From NCBI RefSeq assembly GCF_036417845.1, contig NC_089980.1, forward strand, positions 44,080,501 to 44,144,500: a stretch of 64,000 bases of DNA, given 5' to 3'. Below the pieces are notes generated by a model. That model saw only the letters and a program-made list of their open reading frames with translations. It did no database searches and was not told where the DNA came from. This stretch comes from Apteryx mantelli (lineage: Eukaryota > Chordata > Aves > Apterygiformes > Apterygidae). Numbering within the stretch: position 1 is the first letter of the stretch; the number at the start of each line of letters is the position of its first letter. The position numbers and the translations under genes were made by a program. Positions 1-13,200 of this stretch are shown in pieces.

Positions 1-1041
1 TTCCTGTTTCATAAAGGTATGATCCTGCTGATCAGCAACAGTTCAACTCTTTGAAAAGCTGTGTTGCCCAATTCCCATAAACAGTAACACCTATAAGTGG
101 AAATCTGGTGGTGAAAGGACATATCACACAGCATCAAACTAGGAATCTTCCCAAATCAGCATCTACTTTGTAAGAGATTTTGGGAGCAAAACATCGCACT
201 TACCACCACTAATAGCCACAGCACAATTAATTTGCCAAGTCTTCCATTTGATGTAGGACTATCTGTGTATATGCAAGTCAAAATTCACATGATACCAGAT
301 GCACCAATATGTCCCAGTTAATCCTGTGTCACTTTGAAAAAAATCTCTGTCTTCACGCTTTTTGTTTCAATATACTTGATTCAGTCACACTGATTCTCAA
401 AGGCAAAAACAGGGGGAAAGAAGGGTCTGGTGCTATAAAAGGTTAAATTATTAAATGCCAGTCTTTGGAAGGCAAATCTGAAACCACGGCAAAGCCAAGA
501 ACACAGTTATTATGCTGGAGGCTTCTATGACCTCCTTCAAGAAAACATCCCCACTTGGAAAAAGCATTACAAACTTCACAAGTCAGAACTTCATTAACAA
601 TTTTACAGCAGGGCAAAACACAAGCAGAACTACAGCTCAAGTTAACAGTTGCATTTAAATCAACCTCAAAGATTAACTGAAATAGGAATCTTCCAAAATT
701 CTAAATGCCTGGGAATAGCAGGAATAAGTTTCTGTGCAGAAGGTATGTGCAGTGAAAGGCAGACTTGGACTTGAATAGAAAATACAGTTATAAGCACAGA
801 GGTCTCCCTTGTGATAAGGAACGGTTATATTCACCGCAGTTTCAGGCTAGTAATTAACAAGGTATAAATTATGACTGATTGGCCTTGCTGCAGCCAGAAC
901 TGCTAATGAAAGACATTATGGGCATGAAAAGTTCAAGGGTAAACATAGGGAAAAATCTCTTAAAACAGACTGTTTTTTTCCACTTTGCCCTCACATACTC
1001 ATCAGGTCTTAATAGTCTCATACAAAATTATTTTGACCTAC

Positions 1042-1184
1042 CATGAGCTTTTGGGAGACACTGTTATACATAGAGTAGCGGGATGAAGTACCCTCCACGA
1101 GAGAATCTTGCTTGAACTCATTGCTGAAGACTGGTCTTTTTTCATCGCTCTCGCTATCAGACCCACTGCTGCTACTGGAAGACT
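1042..1184 (-). CDS. CMTR1: CMTR1 second coding exon (Ser/acidic linker up to the G-patch)
   Basis: This 143-nt exon has acceptor TTTTAG at its 5' side and donor GTAGGT at its 3' side. It supplies two bases of a split Glu codon and then 47 codons, ending in phase 0 on Met of ...SVSQKLM. The next human exon starts AKMGFREGEGLGK; I do not find it in positions 1-1041, which therefore look like intron 3. Confidence 0.92.
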
Positions 1185-2535
1185 CTAAAAATAAAAGAGT
1201 AGGAGAAGTGAATATGAAAATAAAAAGAAAATGGAAGCAAGGCATCTCAGTAACCACATCAAGAACTTTGAAGTGCGACTTATTCAATCCTCTCAACAAA
1301 CTAAAGTGTCCTGTCTGACCCTGTATATCTCAGATGTGTTACAGGAAGCATGCAGGTGCAGTATAAAATATCATCTGGAACCAATACTTGGTTACCTACT
1401 TTATTCTACTGAATGGTTAACACTCCTTTGTCTCAGAGATGCATACGATCTCTCAGCCAGTAACAAGCATTTTAGACACCTGATTTCAGACACTCCAAAA
1501 GGCCTGGCAAACACCACTACAGCAGCAGAAAAAGTCACAGCACGGTCATCGTGGCACACTACAGTGTGTCTGACCTTTCAAATGATCCCAGGCAGCTGAG
1601 AAAGTCCATGAAGATTCCCTCCTGAGCATAACAATAATTACTGACGCCTTGGTAAGTCATACTGGATTCTCCTCATTTCCCTACCCAGCTACAGGAGTGA
1701 ACACATTCCCTGACCTAACCACAAATTCACATCACGCAACACGGACATGCACCAAATGGCCAGTACTGCAGAAAGAAGAGAAGATTGAAGACCTTTTAGT
1801 CACCATAAACTTCACTTTTACTCAATTACCCACTTCAGTAGTGTGATCCACAAGTTCACTATGGAAAATGAGACAGTTTTTCACCTCCAGAGAAGTTTAC
1901 TGATGCATATAAATCCTAGTGAAAGGCAAGATTAGAAGATACCAATTTTGCATAAGCAGTACTGGTCCTGTAAGTCTCTCAGGCAGAGATTTAACCTACA
2001 AATAGCGTAAAAGGATACAGACTAGAACACAGCCAATTTCTCATTAACATTGTGGGTCTACCAGTACACTAAGCCAGTGTTTCCCAAACTCAACTGGCTA
2101 TCCCCAACATCCCTTTTGGCAAGCTCTTAACTGAAAACGGTTTAATACAGCAACATGGATCTGCTATGGACCACTAATGATCCAAGTGATACAGTTTAGA
2201 AACACTAAGTAAATAACCACTTCTTTGCTACATTCTGGAGCAAAACCATGCTATTAAGCTTTCTCAAAAGTTACTCTGAAAGGGCTAACCTTAAAGCTTC
2301 TGGTTTCCTTCTATCACAACAGCAGGTCAGTAAATGTCTGATTCTTTACCCTGCACGTGTGCTGCATAGGACCGCAGCTTCAAGCAGCACAGGTACCTTA
2401 GCTGGCTAGATTCTACTGATACACCCAGGTGTGGTATCATCTTCAGTAATATGAAGGAAGCAGGGTAAAGTTACAGTGTCCCAATCAAATGAATGCGGTA
2501 TTAAAGAAAAGCAAGAAGCCTAAAACCCAGGACCT

Positions 2536-2581
<46 letters not shown>

Positions 2582-5500
2582 GTGGTCTGATTCAAATCAA
2601 ACCAAAGGCAATTGCTGTAAACACTGCTGAATGAAATTATTTGGCCAGGTCTACAGAAGGAATAGCTATTATTGTAAAAAATAATATCAAATCCAAAAGT
2701 CTTGACATAGTCAGTCATTCACTAAAATAAATGCTATGCCACTGTGATTTTTGGCTGATCCTGTCTTATTACATTTTAAGAATGGGAGGAACAAGTCATA
2801 TTAAACCATTAATTAATTAACACTTTTTTTCCCTCCTTGCAACAAAATAAAGCTAAGGAAGGAAAAGGCCATGCTTGATAAAATCCCTTAAAAGCTGTAA
2901 CAGACAATGGTGTAATTAGAATGCAATTAAATAGACTAATATGATCACCCTCCTAAGATCATAACTCAATTTAAGAATTACTTTGCCAAAGCTAAGTGAC
3001 AACCATAACTGCTTCCATGAGAACCTTATGAGACAAACTGCTAAACTTTTACTACTGAGAATGCAGAAAGTTATTCTGGATTTTTGTTGAAGACAGTTTC
3101 TCACCTGGACTAGTGAGGCAATTACTTATGGATTTGGGAGAAAGAGAACATAGATCTGGAGAAAGAGATATAATACACCAATGAAAGAGTTGCAACATTT
3201 CTGTTATCGAAAAACAGAGTAATAACTCACAGGCTAGCTTCTTGCTTTGAATATCAAACATCAGTTGAATAGAAAAACAAAACCATATATGATAGATTTT
3301 ACAGAACACAAGCTAGCATACTCATTTTTGTCAGTTACCAACAAATGGTGACTTATTCAAGCAGGTTAAATATCAGTCTAGTTTAAAAAAATTGATGGAG
3401 ATGAAGGTTTGAGGAAGAAGTTAATCAAGTCAATGGGTCCCATCAAGGTAAAAATGTAATATCATACACAGCAGGCACTTGAAATAAGTTCGATCAAAGT
3501 CACCTGAACTGCTGCAGCAGAGTCTACATGGGCACAAAACAATGAGCTGCCCAACACAACATCTACTACATAAATCTCAAAAAAGTCCCCTCACAATTCT
3601 TGTTTCTTTTAACATTTGCTAGGCCATGCTAGGCAAACACCGAGATTGGATCTCGAACCACTTCTCTTTGCCAACCTACATTCTTTCATCTGAAACCTCA
3701 ATGAGTGTAACATAATACCAAAGAATTTACACTATCCAAAATGTTTTCATTGAGCAGTATCAACTTGTTTCATAAACATTAAGACTCACAGCCTATTTTG
3801 ACCCATAACTGAACTAAATGGCCAAATAAGGGGAAAAAAGAGGAAAACAAATATTGGTTTGAAATTTTTAGCCCAGCCCTGAGTGCACACAGCATTCCCT
3901 ACCAACTCTCACACCCTACAACTCTAACTTCCACATTCACCTCCAGTTTTGCCAGACGCATACATGACAGACCCTCTCTGTCACTGTGCCTACTCCCAGT
4001 CAAACTGACCCACTCATCTTCCATGCCTGTCCCCCTTCCATTTTCACAAGATCCTGGGCCCAGAACGCATCTCGCTAACACTTTATTACCATGGGAAATC
4101 CCAAGACTCAAAAGTAACAGGTGTGAGCGTGAGGCAGCATGAAGTGCCATCCTGGGAGTGTTTATAGCACCCTTCAACAGGGGTAGCAATTGTGGAGGGT
4201 GCTCTCCCTGTCTTTGGCATATTCCAAGCCCCTGGTGAGAAAGCACGCCCAGCTTGAGAAAAGGTAGAAAAACGATGTAGTTAATTCTAAACCATTTTTA
4301 ATTTGTGAAATCAAATGCCTGTGAGCCCTCACAACTCTTACAGAAAAGTCACATTGAATTAGCAAGAGAGATGGTGTTACAACCTAGGAATCCCAATCAA
4401 CCAACCCTTTGTACACACCTGAATTTGTCCCATCTGCAAAAACTGGAATATTACTGAATTGTTCTTACAAAGGGAGATTATGATGTTTTATTACTACACA
4501 CAACTACTTACTAGTGAAAGCTTCCAAAACAGAAAAATCCACTGAGATTGAAAAGACTGATATGGCTAATTTATAATCAGAATCTTTACAGATATTGGAC
4601 CATGTCTTTGATCATCTATCTCCAAGTTTTGTTTTCTATGTCTGAATTCATATAATTCCCAGATTAAAGTGTCTGCATGAGACTTTAGAGGGGGGAAAAA
4701 AAAAGTTCAAAAAAGTTTTTAAAAGATTTAAAAAAAAAACAAAAAACCCACAGCTCAAGCTTGTGAACAGAAATAATGCATTTTTTCTCCTAAAGAGAAA
4801 GTATGCCCTTGAAGCTCAGGCCCTTAATTAGGATTTAGGAGATGCAGGTTCAACTCCTAGCTATTATTTGGATCCCCTGCAGTGATACACACAATACCTC
4901 CAACCTTACCTTGAGTCATATGATTACTAAATTGAGTTTCATCATCTGAAGTAGAACTGAGGGTTAATCCCAAATCTTCTATCCTCTTCTTCTGCTTCTT
5001 TTGTGGGCTGCTAAACTCTGGCTCTGCCCTTCTCTTCATTTTTACTGAAAGAAAAAAAAAAAAACACCACACTTGGTAAACATTAAGCAACTTTCTCCTG
5101 CTTGCTGAACAGTAAGGTGCAGGTCTCATACCAGCAGCACTGTGGCACAGATCATTTTATGGACTATTCAGTGATATGCTTCTCAACTTAAGTTTTCTTT
5201 AGGTAATTGTATTGGATTCTTTTGAGATCACCTACTCAACAGTTGGTCTACAGGAAAACTATATAGAAATTTCCCTATTGCCCATGACTTGAATTCAAAA
5301 TCACTTCTACAACCTACTTACCATTAAACACTGGTAGCTGATGAGAACCAAGGTTTCAGCACTTACCTAACTTAAATATACAATAGTCAGTTATTACTAA
5401 TGAATCAAAGATTCACTTCATCCAAACACAAAAAGAGAAGAAGTAAGATCAATCTAATGGGGAACACACAAGGCAGAATCAATTTCTGATAAAAGAATCA

Positions 5501-7198
5501 CAACACCTCTGACCTTACCCCTGCAAATATTAATTACAAAATGAGCTTTTCTACATTAATTCTACAGCAGAACTTTATTAAATACAAAGACTCAAGGTTC
5601 TTGGGGAGGTTTTGGTTGATGTTTTCTATTAGTTTGTTTGTTTGTTTTTATCACCAGACATCACTGGCAAGACATTAAGTTTCTGGATGTGCCAGATAAA
5701 TTTTACATAAATTCAGGGAAAGGAATAACATTCAAGGACGAGTTAATAGGACCTAGGTGGAAAGGCTTGCAGAGAAGTGCCAATAAACAGGAAAACAGTG
5801 AAAATAAAAAGGCATAGATCACTGGAGCACTAGCTAAACTTTCTTGCTATCAGTGACAAGTGATAAAAACCAATCAATACTTATTATTCTACAAATGAAT
5901 GCTGGACTAGAAAAAGCGCCCTGAGTTTCTGATTCTAACCCTGTCACCAAAATTGTTTCCACAAACTTATAGAGCTCCATCTTAAAATCAGTTCCGTTAT
6001 TTACCCCTATGACTGACTGGAAGACCATCCCAGAACTTCACTGCACTGTGGCTAAGAAATCTTTTTCACCTCCACCAAAAGTTCATTCACAGCCAACTCA
6101 TGCTTATCTGTTTCGGTGCAAATACAGACCTCTGACTTAATAAACAGGGCAAGAAGAAAGCTAAATATCTCCAATGTATTAAGAAACAGCAATTCTATTT
6201 CTCCTCAGATGTTGTCTTGCTTGATTAACAAACTCTTAGCTCATCCCTTCTAGCTTCCTCTCAAGATCTCTGCCCTCCCAATCATACTAATGCTCCATCA
6301 GTACCCCTGTTTTCCTCCTGGATTTCAAACCATGCAAAACTAACTGAAAGCTAAACTACAGCACACATGCAAGGTGACATTACCCCATCCAATTTGAGTC
6401 AATGCCACAAGACTTGCACCTGTTCCTAAGAACAGCGTAAGCTAGAAAAAGCAGAGCTGAATTCAGCCACCAGACACTTACACACCTATGCCCTGTAACC
6501 CGTAAAAACTGATGCTTTAATTCAAACCGAAGGTATATCTTACCCATTACTCTCTCTCTGCAGTGTAGAATGGGGCTAGCCAACAAAACCAAGCCCTCAG
6601 ACTCACCAAACTCCTCTTGAAAGGAAGCACCTCCTTATTGCTACTCACTGTTGCCAGTTCTTGAAAATTTCAAACACCACCATTAATTCCCCTCACTAGG
6701 CAATGTGGAGCACCCTTTCAGGCACGGAAATCGCTAGCTCAAAAACCCCTCCGGTGCCTAATCCTGCCGCTCACCGGGGATGTCAAGATCTGCCCTCAGC
6801 AGCGGTGCAGCACCTGTTTCATAGTCAGTCGCGCCACTGACTTTACATAACGCGTCCTGGGTTGCTCCCGGCGCTTCCAGGGGCTGCCGCCACTTACATA
6901 ACGCAGCTTCCCGCAGACGACCGTAGGGAACCGCAAGCGGACCCGCGGGAGGAGCCGCAGCGGCCCGCGCCCGTGCGACGCCCCCGGTGCCTAACGGCGG
7001 CGGCGGCTCCTCGCTAACTGTCGGCAGCCGCTGGCGCTTCCCGGGCCGGCTGCCCGGCGCCCCCCGCTGCCCTCGGGGGGCTGCGGCAGCCGCGGGCCGC
7101 GCCCGGCGGAGCCGCTAGCGAGAAGCGCGCCGAGACCGGCGGAGGCGGCGGCCCGAGCCGGGGGGCCGCGGCGGCCCCGCTCCCCGGCGGCACTCACG
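1042..7198 (-). CDS. CMTR1: CMTR1, 5' part (cap1 2'-O-ribose methyltransferase 1); the gene runs out of the window on the left
   Basis: CMTR1 methylates the 2'-O of the first transcribed nucleotide of capped mRNA in the nucleus. Two coding exons are present: 4910-5044 (ATG at 5039-5037) and 1042-1184. They join in phase: one base from the first exon plus two from the second make a Glu codon. Together they give 90 residues. The N-terminus has a bipartite basic signal (residues 2-19, ending KKQKKR), then SSTSDDE, an acidic Ser stretch, and [21 protein letters not shown], nearly identical to human CMTR1 just before its G-patch. The splice ends are good: donor GTAAGG after 4910, acceptor TTTCAG before 5044, and donor GTAGGT after 1042. 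The G-patch, Rossmann methyltransferase, guanylyltransferase-like and WW parts lie outside the window. Exon 1 is inferred to be noncoding in the CpG island near 7.2-7.5 kb. The introns between hold only A/T-rich DNA and old repeats. Confidence 0.93.
2075..2207. mobile_element. Probable ancient non-autonomous hAT (Charlie-like) element
   Basis: The left end CAGTGTTTCCCAAACT and the reverse complement of the right end (TAGTGTTTCTAAACT) form imperfect terminal inverted repeats. Inside is ATGGACCACTAATGATCC, like the inner part of Charlie-type hAT repeats. The length is 133 bp. No clear 8-bp target duplication remains. It lies in CMTR1 intron 2. Confidence 0.45.
2535..2579. repeat. T8A37 homopolymer junction
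   Basis: Eight T are followed by 37 A in CMTR1 intron 2. On the transcribed (minus) strand this is a long T run. No SINE or processed-gene body was recognised next to it. Confidence 0.85.
4910..5044 (-). CDS. CMTR1: CMTR1 first coding exon with start codon
   Basis: The exon begins at 5044 after a CTTTCAG acceptor, carries five untranslated bases and starts translation at ATG 5039-5037. It encodes 43 full codons ([19 protein letters not shown]...) plus one base. The start matches the known N-terminus of vertebrate CMTR1, and the exon opens with untranslated sequence, so exon 1 must be noncoding. Confidence 0.93.
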
Positions 7199-7590
7199 GA
7201 GGAGGGAGGAGAGAGGGGAGCGGGCCGGCCGCGCCGTCCCCCGCGGGCCCCTCGGCGGCGGCGGCGGCAGAGGAAGGGGGGGGGGGGGAAGCCCGGCGCG
7301 GCCCGGCGCCGCCGCCCGCAGTTTCGTTTCCCCGCTCTGAGGCGCCGCCGCCGCCCCGCCCCCTCCCGCGGGTCCTCCCCCGCCCGCGGGCGCGCGCCAG
7401 TGACGTAACCGCCGGCCGCGCCGCCGCCACCGAGGGGCCCGTCCCGCAGGCGCGCCGCGGGCAGCCGGCAACGCGGAAGTAGGCCCAGCTCCCGCACCTC
7501 CTCGAAAAGGACCCCGGTCGCTAAGCAACGCCCGCTGCCGGGCCGTGTGGCAGGGAGCAGCGCCGCGGTCCCCCCCCCCCCCCTTTTAAG
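6740..7590 (-). promoter_or_regulatory. CMTR1: CpG-island promoter and probable noncoding first exon of CMTR1
   Basis: The block is very rich in G+C and CpG, in contrast to the A/T-rich DNA on both sides. On the minus strand there are two plausible donors for a noncoding first exon: GTGAGT (exon end 7198) and GTAAGT (exon end 6898). Likely promoter sites are a CRE-like TGACGTAA at 7401-7408, an ETS-type GCGGAAGT at 7473-7480, and an X-box-like palindrome GTCGCTAAGCAAC at 7517-7529. The transcription start is inferred near 7.4-7.5 kb but cannot be fixed. Poly-G (near 7275-7288) and poly-C (near 7570-7584) tracts flank the core. Confidence 0.75.
7517..7529. promoter_or_regulatory. RFX X-box-like palindrome
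   Basis: GTCGCTAAGCAAC reads as two inverted half-sites (GTYGC and RGCAAC type) with no extra spacing, the layout bound by RFX transcription factors. It lies at the upstream edge of the CMTR1 CpG island. Binding is inferred from the motif only. Confidence 0.45.
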
Positions 7591-7785
7591 CGGTGGGAGG
7601 GAATTTTTTTTTATATATATTTATATATATTTATATATTACTTATAAATTTAACATTTATCTAATTTGCTTAATCTTCAGTTTAATGTAATGTATCTAAT
7701 CTAATATTTATAAATTTATATGGATTGTAAATGTATACAAATTGTACGGATTAATATAAATTGTACCTATATACAACGCTGGCTG
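7591..7785. repeat. A/T-only low-complexity block between two CpG-rich patches
   Basis: About 190 bp consist almost only of A and T, starting with a T run and TATATATTTA repeats and continuing with many short near-palindromes (TATAAATTTATA type). It begins directly after a poly-C tract and ends at a second GC-rich patch (about 7785-7930). No coding potential is seen. Confidence 0.7.
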
Positions 7786-10700
7786 TTGGTTAGACGCACG
7801 CGTAGTTCGTGCCGCCTGCAGAGAAAGCGGCCCTGCTTTTCGCACTCGTGAAGGAGCGGTGACGGGCGGCGCGTCCCGGCTGCGGGCACCACTGCGCACG
7901 GCGGCTCCGCTCCCGCCGCCGAGCTGCAGGCTGGAAATGTCATTGCTGCTGTGAACTCCTCCGCAGGGGCAGGCTGCTAAGCCCCCTCACCTCACGGTAC
8001 TTCGTCATTAGCTAACTACAGCTCAGTTAGTTGAACAGATTTTGAAAGGCCTGTGATGATAAAAGCTTTTCACACAACAGAAGGCTAGCACGTGTTTATA
8101 GATTATTTGTCATGAAGATTTTGGACACTAATGGAGCTGCCTTCTCCTCAAGGCTGAAACCCAGGGGCACACAGCTTGCTGTACAGACACAAATGCAGAA
8201 TCTTAAGCTCAAAACAAACAGGGTACCACCAAGAGACAGGAATATTGTTAAGTGTAGTTTATAATTACCCAGTTGCTGTAAGGTATGTATATACATATAT
8301 GAAGTTACAGCTAAAGGGACTGGGAGGAGGAAAGAATATGAACAGGAAACAAAACACTGACTATACAGAGGATCTTTTGGAAAAAGCACTTAAGTTGGGT
8401 AGGAGGTGGGGGGGAGGGGAAGGGCTGAACTATTACCTTGGCATTTACACATCTGCAAAGTTAAATGATGGTTGTTGCCAAGACTCACCAGGCACTAAGA
8501 AGCTACATGGTATGTGCAAGAGAAAAGCATTCGTCAGACTCCTCTTGGAATCAACAGCACCTGCAGCAGGAGATCTAAGCAAAGCACCATCTTACCCCTC
8601 ATAGTCCCATTCCTGAGTGCATTAAAGGTCTTTCCCAGTTATTCTTGCTTCATGTCAATAAGCAATACATTGCTCTGAAAATGTTTTTATCATCACACTG
8701 CATAACAACTATCTCCCCAAAATACTTGAACCGGCATCAAGCCTGCTGTGGATCAACTGTGATTAGCTCAGAGTTGTAATGTAATCTTGGATGTGGGACA
8801 AGTGTTTGATGCCATCTCAAGACAGGTAACAATTCAGGGCATGACATCTGCAAGTGGGCATTCAGAAGAAGGAAAAAACTACAATGCAGCTAACCCAGGA
8901 CTCAGGACTGTTTTTCATGCACTCAAGGAGTCTTTCCTAAGAGGTTCATTACATTTCATTGTACATTTCTTTTTATAAAGCAAGAGCTAGATATCTGGAT
9001 TCCCTTAATCTAGCCCAAGTAACAATAAGAACGGTTCTTAGATTGTTGGGATATATCAGACATTGCTATCTTATTCATACACCATTTATAGCGACTCAAG
9101 TTTGATTCTCTTCCAAATCTATTTACAAGTTAAAGTTCTTTAGCTTTTTGTAAAGGAAGAATTTGTGCTCGGTTTGCATGCTCTACTAGAAGTTCATGCT
9201 TATCCCATCATCATACAAGGAAGTACTATTGTGTCTTTCAATAGCAATTCCCATCCAAGGACTTCGCCACTCTTTAATGTGAATTTAGGACTCACCTCAC
9301 AAAACAAGTTCCATATATATCCATCTTCCTCACAGAACTCAGAGAAGCAGGATCAATCAAAGTCGCAGCAGTAGCACCACCAAAAAAAAAGAACTGAATC
9401 TCTCCTGGTAACCCCCATCCTTCTCTAGAGGCTGTGTCCACCTTAAACTATGTTTAGAGTCTGTAGAGGTTGCAAGCGCACACAACTGATACTAGTGAAG
9501 GTCCAACAGACCTGATAGTATCACTTACTCAAAAGGAGCAAGCCAACCAAGTGACTTGAGGCAGTGAATTCAAGAACAGCCCTTTTACCGGGCCTTCCTT
9601 CTTAGGGAAGAAAATGGTCTGCTCCAAAGAATCAAAGAAAAAGAGACTTACAGAAGTCATCTGCTATTTCCCTCTTTCCCAAAACTATGTCAACTATATC
9701 CAAACCCAGCATTTCTCAGTTCATGGATCCCCAAAAAGTTTCCAGTGGAGTAAAGACAGCACCTTTAGAAATTGTGTAGTACACTGCAGAGCACAGACTG
9801 AACTTCTTTGAAAGCAAAGTACTTCACACACTACATTTTTTTTGCAGGGTGGGAGGAAAACTCTTGATACTACAGATGTTTGCCTGATCTGTTCATACAG
9901 GCTTTTGGGGAAAAACGAACAAGCAAAAAACACACTTTCAGGAAGTCTTGTTACTGCAATTTTAAAATTCCATTACTTCTTGTCCTAGTCCCTTCCTCTT
10001 TGAAACAGCTTTTGATTTATTTGGAGACTCATGACTTCCTCAGTTTGTTTTTTTTTTGAAAGACAACTGGAATTGCTTAAATCTTTCCCACATGGGTGAT
10101 GTTTCTTGGACCTCAGATTTTTTTGTTTTGTTTTGTTTTGCCAGTTGGTCTAAATCCATTTTGAGACACAGTCCTTTAGATCAGGCACAGCACTACTGCT
10201 GTTGAGTCTTACCAGTGCTGAGCAGACATGAAGAAACACCTAACACTACATATGACTTATCCTCATTTATGTATATAGATACCTACTTTTTTGCAGCAGC
10301 AGCGTATTGTCAGTGTAACACACTTTCCCATCCCTTTCTGTGTAACTGCTATCTGGCAAATTTGTTCACAGTCTGTATTTGACTGCTGTTACACAAGCAT
10401 AGCAACTTATGTTTGTTCATACTGAATTGTATGGGGGGAGGGAAGAGAAAGACACATCTCCACTTTAAATCCTTTTACCACTACTGATTTGTGGTTGGTA
10501 CAAAGTTTTGAACAGACCTTAGAGTAGTCTCACTTAGATTACCTTTCCACAGCTTCCTTATGAGAGACTATCAAAAAGTATACAAAAAGTTAAGATACCT
10601 ACATTTTCTCCTAACTTCTCTATCAAAGTAACATTATTTTAGCATGTTTTGTTACTGACAAATAGAGCAGTGGAGTACTTTTATCATTCATCATCTTGTC

Positions 10701-12239
10701 TTCTACATGCTTATAAAAAGTTTTTTTAATGTGTGGATGGTGGAGAGTAAGAGAAAGAACTCAAGTTAAGCTCACAGGTCTACAATTCCTCATCTCTACC
10801 TTTCCCTTCTTTTCAAAGATACTAGAATACTGAAAATAGATGCTGTATCTTACTTGTCCTCTAATTCTCAGAGAATTGCAATAAATCTGAGATCACTCAA
10901 AGTATTCTAGGATTGATTTCACCTAGCCTAGTTATTTGAAAACATCTAATCTAAGTACTCTCTGATCCATTCTTTCAAAACTCTAGCCAGTGGCCTACTG
11001 TTTTGCTCCTTGGTCACCAGCATTGTATAAGCCATTTGATTAATATCAACCTTAATGAAGATTTAGGTAAAAAAACAGCACTGGTTTTCTTAGCTCATTT
11101 GCAGGTTACTGATATGCTATCCAATGGAAAATTAATTCTTTCCTGATCTTCCTCTGATTAGAGATGCACTGACTGAATGGTTGTTACCTTTAGTCTTACT
11201 TCATTTCATATATGTATGTACACATATAAACACACATCCTGAGTATGAAGGAACTGAATAATCTAGACTCATTCCCACTTTCTACATGCTCCCTGTGTTT
11301 AACTTGGAAGTCAATTAAAAGCTTGCAATTCAATTCATTTTCAGTCCTCTGTTATATTTTGTTATTTGTCTTCCAAATCTTCCTTTGCTTTTGGTCTGCC
11401 CCAAGAGGAAAGATCTGATTTAGGGCCAAACAGCTAGCACAATCATTTTAGACCCTATGAGGTTGATTTCTAGTCATTCACTGTGCAAGTAAATACCAGA
11501 AAGGATCCAGACCTTAGACCTCAGGAGACCACAGTATGAGAGGTATGGGTGTCCAGAAGGGCAACAGTTGGAACTTCACCTAACACTTTTGCATGTCTAG
11601 TCAGCAGCTCTGTATTCAATAATGGTTTTCCTGAGGAAGTCTACTTTTATCAGTGAAATGCTATGGCAAGTAAACAGTGTTACTACTTAGCATCTCTTCT
11701 TGGACCTTTACACCCTATACACCCACTGATAACAGTGGAAAAGTTTTAGTATACTGCTTATGTTCTTTATATTCTAGTGAAAAGGGGACACACTTAGCAG
11801 GCACACTGAAGAACTACTCTAACTAGGAGAAGCATTATTCTTTTCTACAGTATGTATAAACGCTGACATAACAAAATAAATATATTTAGCAAAACGAAAG
11901 AAGCAAAAAAGCACTGCAACATGGAAGAGATACACAGTAGAAGAATTTGCAGTCCTAGGTAACCAGAGTATTTTCCCCCCTACTCCACTTCAACAGAAAG
12001 GCCTTACACCAATGCCAGGATATTTCACAAACATTTTGTGGAACCCTCTTCTCACAGACACTCTAGAGAGCATATATTCACTAACAGAAAGACCCCATGT
12101 AGAAAATGGGTATTAAAAGGAGAAAAGGAAACCTCAAGATGTAATAGCTCCTTCACAAAAGAAACCTTACGCTAAGATTTTAAGAAAGTTGCCTAGCCCA
12201 CAGATCAGATATTTCTTCATTCTTTAAGTCCTACCAATC

Positions 12240-12263
12240 AAAAAAAAAAAAAAAAAAAAAAAA
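12240..12263. repeat. 24-base A homopolymer
   Basis: This is a plain A run between the CMTR1 and RNF8 coding regions, with no recognisable retroposon attached. Confidence 0.85.
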
Positions 12264-13194
12264 CACCACACTATCAGAATGTGCTGCTTTCTTAGGACAG
12301 CATCCTCCTTCATTTATCTCACTGCATTTTTAATGAGATCTTTCTTTAGAGGAAGAAAATAAAGAGGTGTGATTGTATCTACTGAATTACTGTTAGGGTA
12401 GCCACTGCTAACACAGGGCTGAAGAACTGGAATGTCTTTTATCAATTCTTGAACACACAAGTCTTTCAAATAAATTAAAAACAGTTAAACACTAAAACTG
12501 CTTAGAGCAATCAAAACATTAAGCAAACAGAGCCATTAAAATGAGGCAATCTGGGTTTTCTCGAAAATTCTAAGATAAATAGGAGAAAGACATTTGTCTC
12601 AGCGGTTGCACCAAGGAAGACTAATGCAGAAATGGGTTTATATTTTCCTCCTTAAACAGGAGAAACATAAAAACATGAAAGTACACATAAATGGCCAAAG
12701 TAATTACAGACCAGAAGGGTTTCCCCCATCCCATTTTCGCAGTGGCAAAACAGTCCTTTCCGTGTAACAGCCAAGTCAAAAGTATAGGCCACTGAAAACA
12801 GAACTTCATAGGCAATCCTTGATAGCGTGAGGCAAGTCTTGCTCAGCCTCTTAGGGATGACTGATTTGCTGTGAGGGTAGTATACACCACAGCTCAACAG
12901 CAATATTTTGTAAACAATAAAACAAAATGCTTCCCTCTGTGCCTTGTGGTTGCCTACAAATGCTGCCTTCCCACCCTGTCAACAGGACATTTCATTAATT
13001 CAAATAGCAGTACTTCTGAAGAGACCAAGGTTCTTCCCTGCTGCTGGCAAGAACTAAATGTGTAACTAAAGTCATTGCTAATAATTTCTGGATGTGCTGC
13101 TTCCCATTTCTAAAACATTTTATGCAAAAGCCTGAAGAAGGAACAAACTAAAGATGCTACATGAAAACAGCACTAGCTAGGAACTTCTAGATGA

Positions 13195-13200
13195 TTTAAT
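13195..13200 (-). terminator. RNF8: Candidate polyadenylation signal (ATTAAA) for RNF8
   Basis: ATTAAA on the minus strand lies about 670 nt after the RNF8 stop codon, with T-rich and GT-rich sequence following it. It is the first canonical or common-variant signal I noticed downstream. Longer 3' UTRs ending further left are possible. Confidence 0.35.

Noticed and set aside
4805-4862. tRNA-like stretch with a B-box-type GGTTCAACTCC
   Set aside because: No convincing A box or cloverleaf can be folded by eye. It is more likely a decayed tRNA-derived SINE piece or chance.
6991-7528. Long overlapping minus-strand open frames rich in Arg, Ala, Gly and Pro in the CMTR1 island
   Set aside because: Two or three frames are open at once over the same DNA, which is what GC-rich sequence without stops gives by chance. 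The translations have no conserved features, and CMTR1 translation starts later at 5039.
8176-8604. 142-codon plus-strand open frame
   Set aside because: There are no conserved motifs or splice-supported neighbours, and composition is like the surrounding intergenic DNA.
9700-9800. Possible hAT-like repeat (CATGGATCCCCAAAAAG)
   Set aside because: Only one short phrase resembles such elements, and no terminal inverted repeat pair was found.
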